Part shown: positions 24,314 through 30,810 of the stretch, one piece after another | Layout: every line of letters starts with the position of its first letter | Numbering within the stretch: the stretch's first letter is position 1 | NCBI GenBank assembly: GCA_038230695.1 | Contig: JBBRMT010000015.1 | Location: 1 to 35,791 of the forward strand | DNA length: 35,791 nucleotides | From: QHBQ01 sp038230695 | GTDB lineage: Bacteria > Chloroflexota > Chloroflexia > QHBQ01 | Reading direction: 5' to 3' | The notes under the pieces: model-generated | What the model was told of the DNA's origin: nothing | Seen by the model: only the letters and a program-made list of their open reading frames with translations | Database searches by the model: none | Translations under genes and position numbers: made by a program

Positions 24314-24322
24314 ATTATATCA
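24314..24322 (-). promoter_or_regulatory. Extended -10 element of the lipoprotein cluster
   Basis: On the minus strand TGA precedes TATAAT (24314-24319). No good -35 lies at the right distance, which fits an extended -10 promoter. The start codon of paralog C is 46 bp downstream. Confidence 0.55.
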
Positions 24323-24325
24323 CAT

Positions 24326-24354
24326 TTGCATTTTACCTACTGCTGTGCTATAGT
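24326..24354 (+). promoter_or_regulatory. Promoter of the large propeller gene
   Basis: TTGCAT (24326-24331), 17-bp spacer, TATAGT (24349-24354). It lies 61 bp upstream of the start and back-to-back with the leftward promoter, so the two probably compete or share control. Confidence 0.55.
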
Positions 24355-24415
24355 AGCGTTGATCAAGTAAACGGCTGTGTTTAGTGCATGAGATTGCAAG
24401 GAGAACATACTATAA

Positions 24416-27400
24416 ATGAAGAAGATTAGAACGAACCTTGCCCTCCTGCTGATGGTTGCGTCCCTGTCGCTGGTGATGACCAATGCCAGCGATGGAGCAT
24501 ATAACAATAACGCGCTGGCTACCGATTTTGTTCCCGCTGCCTTCGCCAGTCAGCAGCAACCCACCGCCAAATCAGGGGTCGCTACCCAGCCAGTGGGTAC
24601 CCCGGCCGCCAGTCCCAGCCCGCAAAGCACCCCCTCAGTAACCCCCTCACCTCAGCCACAAAATACGGAAGATCCCATTGAAGCGGCCAAGCAGACATAT
24701 CAAAATCACAGCTATCCGCTCGATACCATCCCCGTCAACGCCGACCCCCAGGCATTGGACTGGAGCAGGCAACACGTCACCGACGCGATACCTGACGGCA
24801 TGGATGTCAATGCGGGCCAAACCCGCCTCAGCGGCAGCATTACTTTGTCCTCGACTAGAATGACCAACCTGGGACCGCAGCCGGTGTTGGAATGGATCGG
24901 CGCTCACGTCAGCGGGCGGGTGGATACCCTCGCGGTGGACCCAACCAACAGCGCAATTGTCTATGCTGGCACCGCTGGCGGTGGCGTGTGGAAGACCACC
25001 AATTGCTGCTATACCAGCACGGTATGGACACCGCCCAACGACAGCACCTACCCCCTCAGCGCCACCGCCGAGATTGGTGCCTTGGTGATTGACCCCAACA
25101 ACCACAACACCATCTATGCAGGCACTGGGGGGGGACTCGTTCTGCAGCGCTGGCTGCCTGGGCAGCCGAGGTGTGCTTAAGAGTACCGATGCCGGGGCTA
25201 GCTGGAATCAACTGGGGATGCAGGAGTTCATCACCAACAGCCTGGGTTATCCCCTACGTATCAGTGCGTTGGCGGTAGACTCCAACAACTCCAATACGGT
25301 GGTGGCTGGCACCTACGCCTATGGCATCGGTGGCGCGGCCGCCCCGATCACCACTTCAGGTATCTACCTCAGCGCCAACCAGGGTATGACCTGGACGCAT
25401 TGCCTCATCACTGCGCCAGGTATGCCTACCACTTCCACGCAGTGGATCTCCGACCTGGTGCTCGACAACAGCACCAACCCAACCACCATCTATGCCGCAA
25501 TCGGCCAATCCAATCTATCCGGCTACGACAATCCCAATCCCGCCAACGGCATCTATACGTCTACCATGTCGGCATCGCCTCCTACCAGCCCATGTCCCGC
25601 GCCCACTAATTGGCGGCGCATTCTCAAGACTGGCGATGTATTCGGCGGCCAGACCCACCCTGATTTTGGCCGAATTAAGTTGGCTAGATATAACCACGGC
25701 ATCCTTTACACCATCATTGGCTCAGTAGATGGTGGGGGAGCCAGTATCTTGGGCGTGGCTCAAACTACCGATGGTGGACATAGCTGGTCGAATCAGTACG
25801 ACCCGAGTCATTTCCGTGGCTGTAGCCACGACTCTCCGTTGAACCCACCATTCTCCCAACCACGGCTCAACCTCTATGTCAAGGTTGACCCATTCTTCTC
25901 CAACATAGTCTATGCCGGTATTGGCGACCTATACCGCTCTACCGATGGTGGCGCAAACTTTGCCGATCAGAACTGCCTCTATAGTGGGCAGAACGCCATC
26001 CATCAGGATCAACACGCCCTCGCTTTCAGGACGGGTCTCTTTGTCAGCAATATCATCTTTGGCAATGATGGCGGATTGTGGAGCCTGGATTGGACATCAC
26101 CTGCTACCCTGACCAACCTAAACGATACCTTTAGCACCCTCCAGATGTATGCTGGGGATCTGACTCCCAACTTCGCCGCCGACCCTAATGCCCAAGCGCT
26201 GGGTGGAATGCAGGACAATGGCACTGCCGTTTACACGGGACAGTACCATTCCCAACCCATACCAATGGGCGCAGATCAGCGAGAATGGACCGGGCGGTGA
26301 TGGTTTCTATACTGCTATTGAACCAAGAGGAAAACACAATGCCTATGAGGAGCATTTTCGGGGATCTCTTGAGTGTTCAACTGGAGGGCCAAATGGATTT
26401 TACGATCCTTCCTGTAGAGGGGGATGGGTAAATGGTCCATCACAAAACGAACACACAGGTTTCAGCACACCTTTCATCCTCGACCACCTGAACTGCACGA
26501 TAACCTGCCAGCACCTTGTCCTCGGCACCAGCCGGGTGTGGGAGAGCATCAACGGTGGCCTCAACTCCAGCGACTGGTACGCCACCAGCCCCACCCTGAC
26601 CAAAGTCTATACGGATGGACACTTCATCCGCGCCCTGGCCTTTGCGCCACAAGACACTGCTACCGTCTACGCTGGCACCAGCGACGGCAATATGCTCTAC
26701 ACTAACAACGCCAACACTGGCAGTCCCGCTAGCTGGACCGACATCACCGTTGCCAACACACAGATGCCCAACCGCTCGGTCAGCGGCATTGCGGTCAGCC
26801 CGGTGGACACCGCTACTGCCTATGTTGCCTTCGATGGCTTCAACGCCAACACGCCCAGCACCCGCGGCCATCTCTACCAGGTAAGGCTATGCAAGATAAA
26901 CTGTGGCAGCAACACTGCCACCTGGACTGATCTGAGCAGCAATCTGCCCGATATTCCTATCTACGCTGTGGTGATCAACCCGATGAACCCACAGCAGGTT
27001 TTCATCGGCACCGAGATAGGTTTCTACTTCACTAACAACATTAATAGCAACGGGCCGCCCCAGTGGAATCGGTTCCAAACTGGCTTGCCTGTCGCCGCCA
27101 TCAACCACCTCACCATAGACAATGGCAACACGACGCTGGCGGCGTGGACCAACGGGCGTGGCCTATATGCCGTGTATTTGCCATCCTGGCGTGCGGTAAC
27201 TAGCCCCAACCCTAGCAACAATAGTGTACTTTTGGCCGTCACTGCTGTTGACTCTAATCATGCATGGGCGGTAGGCAAGACTGCCAACGCTGACCAGGGA
27301 CTAATTGAATAATGGAACGGCAACAGCTGGATTACTGCCACCAACCCGCTGTCCGGTTGCTTCAACTACCTTTTCGGAGTTAACGCCTCCTCGGTCAACG

Positions 27401-28101
27401 ACATCTGGGCAGTAGGTGCGTTTTGTAATCAAAGTATGTTCCTACATTCCGCAGGTGGCGTATGGACCTCTGTATACGGACCAAGCTACTCCGATATCAC
27501 CCAGCTTAACGCAGTAAAGGCGATTTCACCAACCCTCGCCTGGTCAGCGGGTTATACCGAAAATGTACATAGTCAAATTGCAGTGCCTCTCATTGAACGC
27601 TGGAGTGGTGGCCCTGGCTGGGAAGCAGTGATTACCACCAGCAATATCATCACTCTCACCTCTGGTATGTTCAACGGAGTTGATGCCAATAGCGCCAGCC
27701 ATGCCTGGGCGGTTGGCTATTATCTCAACGACAGTGCTGGCGCAAGCCAAAGCCTTGCCCTCCACTGGAATGGCACAAGCTGGAGCGTGGTATCAACGCC
27801 AATAATTCCCTTTGTCCGCACTCAGCTTAACGGAGTGAGCGCACTTTCATCAAGCGATGTTTGGGCCACGGGGTGCTACATTTACACCAATTCCTGCGGC
27901 GGAACCCTGACGATGCAGTGGGATGGCACAAGCTGGAAGATATTTAACAGCCAGGACATCAACTCAAACGGAAACATTTTTTATGGCATAGCTATGACCT
28001 CGCATAGCGATGGATGGTCTGTAGGCTACACCAGTCCGGGTATTGGAGTAGGAAATACCCTAATAGAGCGCTGGTTCCCAAACCCGACCTGGTGGCCTTA
28101 A
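24416..28101 (+). pseudogene. Large secreted BNR/YCF48-like beta-propeller protein, broken by two frameshifts and one nonsense codon
   Basis: ATG 24416 begins a signal peptide (MKKIRTNLALLLMVASLSL) and a Thr/Pro/Gln-rich hinge. The following propeller has sortilin/YCF48-like blades: SGRVDTLAVDPTNSAIVYAG, GGGVWKTT, RGVLKSTDAGASW and DLYRSTDGGANF. From about 27190 the blades change to the WNGTSW...LNGVSALSSSDVWATG type. Three lesions interrupt about 1228 codons. A G8 tract (25127-25134) needs one G fewer. A GGG at 26237-26239 also seems to carry one base too many, since the frame moves between VYTG and STIPNPYQWAQI. A TAA at 27310-27312 (LIE-stop-WNGNSW, probably from CAA) lies in an otherwise open frame. 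The parts are collinear and homology-consistent. Phase variation or assembly error are alternatives to decay. Confidence 0.82.
25127..25134 (+). repeat. Poly-G tract (8 G) at a frameshift point
   Basis: The reading frame of the propeller gene breaks exactly here. With 7 G the frame would read AGTGGDSFCSAG and continue. Such tracts slip readily in replication and are also prone to sequencing error. Confidence 0.85.
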
Positions 28102-28129
28102 CAGCCAAAAGAGATTAGGTGTAAGAAAC

Positions 28130-28154
28130 GGGCCTCCTCGTAATGAGGAGGCCC
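28130..28154. terminator. Strong bidirectional hairpin between convergent genes
   Basis: GGGCCTCCTC (28130-28139) pairs perfectly with GAGGAGGCCC (28145-28154) around the loop GTAAT. It lies between the end of the propeller gene and the stop of the leftward gene. No clear U-run follows on either strand. Confidence 0.7.
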
Positions 28155-28163
28155 GCTGGTTGT

Positions 28164-29450
28164 CTAGTGGATGATGAATGTGCCGCTGGTCGCGCCGTGC
28201 GCGGTATTGCTCAAGTTGGCGATCGCGGTCACCGTCACTACGCCAGTAGGGGTGCTGGCATCAATCGTCCAGCTAAAGATGTAGCTGCCGTTGACATCGG
28301 CGGTGCCATGCGCGTCGCGGTAGCAGGGGTTGTTGAAGCGTCCGCCGTTCTGGTCGGTGCAGATGAGTTGTACGTGAGCGGTTGCGGTGGTTTGCACTGT
28401 CAGGGTCTGGGTATCACCATGACTAATTACCGGCTTGCCGATAATCAGGGTCAGGGGCAGGGTGTTGCCACCAACAGGCGGTAGGCCGTTGCCAGAGCCG
28501 GGTGTAGCGGTCGGCGCAGCGCCGCTGGGGGTAGGGCTGGCGGTCGGCGCACCGAGGTTGTTGTAGCGCCAGTCGTAGTAGTGCTGCCCGATGTTGCCCA
28601 TCTGCACCTGATAAGCCGGAGCCATGCTCGGCACGTAGGTGACCACCCGCCGCTCGAATGGCTGGATAAGCACAAGGGTGAGATTACCGGCAATCTTGAC
28701 ATCGGCCCAGTACGGCTCGGCAATCGGGTAGCCAGTAGCATAGAACCAGGGGTTGTTCAGCGTCTGTGTCACCACGCTAACTCCAGTGGCGGTGGTAACG
28801 CTGACTGGCCCGCTGGCGTTGAGGAAGTCCCAGATCGGCTTGGCAACGTTGTGGCCGGTGGTTGGCTCATAGTAGGCGATGGTGACATCGGGCAAGGCGC
28901 GGGCCGTGGGCGAGGGAGCGACAGTGCCAGTGCGACTGATGAACAGCGATACGGTGCTGCTAATCGCGCTATCGGTCTTGCCCATCAGCTTCTGGTAGCT
29001 AGCGTAGGTAGGCGCATTAGGGTCATCCACGTCGGAGGCCAGATCAATTTGAGCGGGGGCGCGTTGCTCGAAGGTGGCGCTGCCGGTTTGCAGCCTGCCG
29101 GTGATTAGCTCGACGGTGAGCAGGCCGTTGGTGACAAAGAAGGGGCTGGTACGGTCGCCATTAGGATTGTTAATCTCCATGCGGCTCTTGTCGAAGTATT
29201 GCACCAGGCGGGTGCCAGTCGGTGAGTCGGTATATGTCTCCTGCTTGATTACTCCTGGGATTGGCCCCCAGTAGAAGCTACGCTGCACCGTGCCATTGGC
29301 AACCAGGCTATCGGTTCGTCCCCACAGGGTGGCGAAGGCGGGGTCGGCAAAACTGCCGCCGCTGGACTGGGCGCGACTGCTTACGCCGCTGAAGCCGAGG
29401 GCTATCACCGCTACCAGCAACAGATTTAGAAAGGTAAGTTTCTTACGCAA
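28164..29450 (-). CDS. Secreted Chloroflexota-type protein with C-terminal Ig-like domain
   Basis: The product has 428 residues. The start is TTG 29448-29450, with GGAG 8 nt upstream. A signal peptide (MRKKLTFLNLLLVAVIALGF...SSRAQS) leads to a roughly 300-residue region with LWGRTDSLV, RLVQYFDKSRMEIN, TTGHNVAKPIWDFLN, FATGYPIAEPYWADVKIAG and FERRVVTYVPSMAPAYQVQMG, ending NIGQHYYDWRY. These motifs recur in secreted Chloroflexota proteins; function unknown. A Thr/Pro hinge (TASPTPSGAAPTATPG) joins it to about 90 residues that look like an Ig-like beta-sandwich, with two Cys that could bond (LICTDQ, NNPCYRD). The theme is close to the YFERAEFE proteins at 9734-12220, and the two may be distantly related. 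Confidence 0.72.
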   Translation of the reverse strand: MRKKLTFLNLLLVAVIALGFSGVSSRAQSSGGSFADPAFATLWGRTDSLVANGTVQRSFYWGPIPGVIKQETYTDSPTGTRLVQYFDKSRMEINNPNGDRTSPFFVTNGLLTVELITGRLQTGSATFEQRAPAQIDLASDVDDPNAPTYASYQKLMGKTDSAISSTVSLFISRTGTVAPSPTARALPDVTIAYYEPTTGHNVAKPIWDFLNASGPVSVTTATGVSVVTQTLNNPWFYATGYPIAEPYWADVKIAGNLTLVLIQPFERRVVTYVPSMAPAYQVQMGNIGQHYYDWRYNNLGAPTASPTPSGAAPTATPGSGNGLPPVGGNTLPLTLIIGKPVISHGDTQTLTVQTTATAHVQLICTDQNGGRFNNPCYRDAHGTADVNGSYIFSWTIDASTPTGVVTVTAIANLSNTAHGATSGTFIIH

Positions 29451-29469
29451 AGGTTTGCTCCTGTCTAGT

Positions 29470-29475
29470 ATTATA
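29470..29475 (-). promoter_or_regulatory. -10 element of the leftward secreted-protein gene
   Basis: TATAAT on the minus strand lies 19 bp before the TTG start. A -35 match is weak. The sequence is partly self-complementary and also gives TATAAT on the plus strand. Confidence 0.4.
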
Positions 29476-29536
29476 ATACCAGTTCGATGCGCTAACAGAG
29501 CATTTTACCAAGTTAGTTGGGCTACGCCGAATATCT

Positions 29537-29562
29537 GTAGGGTCGAACCGTTGTTCGCCCGC
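29537..29562 (+). repeat. Dispersed palindrome GTAGGGNCGRACC...GCCCGC, copy
   Basis: It begins GTAGGGTCGAACC, passes TTG and closes with GTTCGCCCGC. The arms CGAAC and GTTCG pair. It belongs with 29769-29798 and 12345-12387. Confidence 0.65.
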
Positions 29563-29768
29563 GGCCAAATACACGTTGCGACCAAACGTATCTGATATTA
29601 TTGGTATGGGAACGATAAGGCTGCGCCCTTACGTTTTATGCCAGCGCCATCGCGAACTGGTATAACTGTTCGGTTTGATACCTCAGTATAACCGCTGGGC
29701 GTGGGATTGACAAGAACTGAGCGTTCTACGGGTGTGCTACTAGGTGTAGGATAGGTAACTAGCTGCCT

Positions 29769-29798
29769 CACCAGCGCGGGCGGTGGTCCGCCCCTACG
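29769..29798 (-). repeat. Dispersed palindrome, opposite orientation
   Basis: On the minus strand it starts CGTAGGGGCGGACC and ends GCTGGTG. The copy at 12345-12387 has the same beginning (CGTAGAGGCGGGC) and the same CTGGTGA end, so the similarity extends beyond the palindrome core. Confidence 0.7.
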
Positions 29799-29861
29799 TT
29801 TATCACATAACTTGTATCATACCCGCGTTCTACCAGAGGCCGTGCGTTTGGCGCAGCGTCA

Positions 29862-30656
29862 TTACCTGCATATAGCAGGAGCTTGCCCCCACCGCATCGC
29901 CAATGCCACAAATACATTATAGGCGTGCTGAAGGCTGATCAAAGCGGGTGGATACTGGCCCTGGGCGGTATAGGTGTTGCCCACCTCGACCATGGCGAAA
30001 GCCACGGTGCGGGCATCGCCAGGGCGAATAAGGTTGAGGTACGCGGTGGCAAGGTCGCCGAGGATATTTAGCTGGGCGTTTAGGTCGCCTGCATCCTTGC
30101 TGGCGCTGAGAGCCTGCTGGTAGTATTCAATCGCCTCGCTAAAGCGGCCACGGTTTGCCAGCACCCCGCCCCGCGAATACAAATCAGCAATCGCGCCGTA
30201 AACGCCAAGCCCATTTGCTACCATGATGGCTTGCTGAAGCTCAAGTTGGCTGATGGCGGGTGGCAGGGGGCGTGCTGCCGCCACAGAGGGCATTGGCACG
30301 GCAGGAGTATCGGGCAGCGGTAGAGGCGGTGGGTCAGTGTCAACCGCAGAGAAGGCGGTATCGCGCTGCCTGGCCCACTCATCCCAGGCGGGGTCGGGTG
30401 GTGGCTGCTGCACACTGAGGATCAGCGGATTGTCGGTCTTAAGCAGGTCAATCAACTGGCTCATGCAGCGGTGATCGCGGCAGTATTGGATCAGATTTAT
30501 GGCCCGATCGCCAAAGGTATCGCCCAGGTTGTCATAGCGCAAGGCTGGATCGTTGCGTAGATCACTCAGATAGATGACAATTGTACGCAGGCCGTGGTCG
30601 TCCATATGGGCGAGAATACGGCGATTTAGCTCCTGAATGGATGGCACAATCGGCAT
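29862..30656 (-). CDS. EAD7-like (effector-associated domain) plus TPR protein, with a probable 3' frameshift
   Basis: The product has 264 residues; ATG 30656 follows GGAGGT at about 8 nt. Residues about 7-75 (LNRRILAHMDDHGLRTIVIY..., YDNLGDTFGDRAINLIQYC, then SQLIDLLKTDNP) match the all-helical EAD7-type pattern: LRT, Y-x-x-L, RA-x-x-L-I, and L-I-x-x-x-K-x-x-x-P. Effector-associated domains serve as adaptors in NTPase-regulated conflict systems common in Chloroflexota. A Pro-rich linker (about 85-130) precedes TPR-like helices (GRFSEAIEYYQQALSASKDAGD). The end NVFVALAMRWGQAPAICR is atypical. After a shift near 29904-29910 the other frame reads GIGDAVGASSCYMQVMTLRQ and stops at 29830, a much better TPR end. 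The partner effector is not in this window. Confidence 0.7.
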   Translation of the reverse strand: MPIVPSIQELNRRILAHMDDHGLRTIVIYLSDLRNDPALRYDNLGDTFGDRAINLIQYCRDHRCMSQLIDLLKTDNPLILSVQQPPPDPAWDEWARQRDTAFSAVDTDPPPLPLPDTPAVPMPSVAAARPLPPAISQLELQQAIMVANGLGVYGAIADLYSRGGVLANRGRFSEAIEYYQQALSASKDAGDLNAQLNILGDLATAYLNLIRPGDARTVAFAMVEVGNTYTAQGQYPPALISLQHAYNVFVALAMRWGQAPAICR

Positions 30657-30762
30657 AACTGAGACCTCCTACCGTAATTGCGCTGATCTTACCACAGGCA
30701 CAGGCAAGCGTCAAGCAGCGCAACCAACCCACCCGCCGCTTCGTTCTACCAATAAGCCGATC

Positions 30763-30771
30763 TGCTATAAT
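30763..30771 (+). promoter_or_regulatory. Extended -10 promoter of the GT39-like gene
   Basis: TGC precedes TATAAT (30766-30771), 40 bp upstream of the chosen ATG. No clear -35 is seen. Confidence 0.55.
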
Positions 30772-30810
30772 GGCCTCACCAGTTTAAGCCGCAGTCGTAA
30801 AGGAACGATG

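Larger units (their letters stand above)
29451..29829. other. Intergenic region with dispersed palindromes
   Basis: About 380 bp without a convincing gene. It holds the likely -10 of the leftward gene (29470-29475) and two copies of a dispersed GTAGGGGCGG-type palindrome in opposite orientation (29537-29562 and 29769-29798). An isolated TTGACA at 29707 has no matching -10. Confidence 0.6.

Noticed and set aside
29707..29727. TTGACA followed by AGAAC-N5-GTTCT, a possible SOS box or promoter
   Set aside because: No -10 lies at 16-18 bp, the spacing differs from GAAC-N4-GTTC SOS boxes, and no suitable gene starts downstream.
30637..30810. Upstream start of the GT39-like protein at 30637
   Set aside because: It would overlap the divergent EAD-TPR start and the -10 element at 30766. 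The ATG at 30811 has AAAGGA at the right distance.
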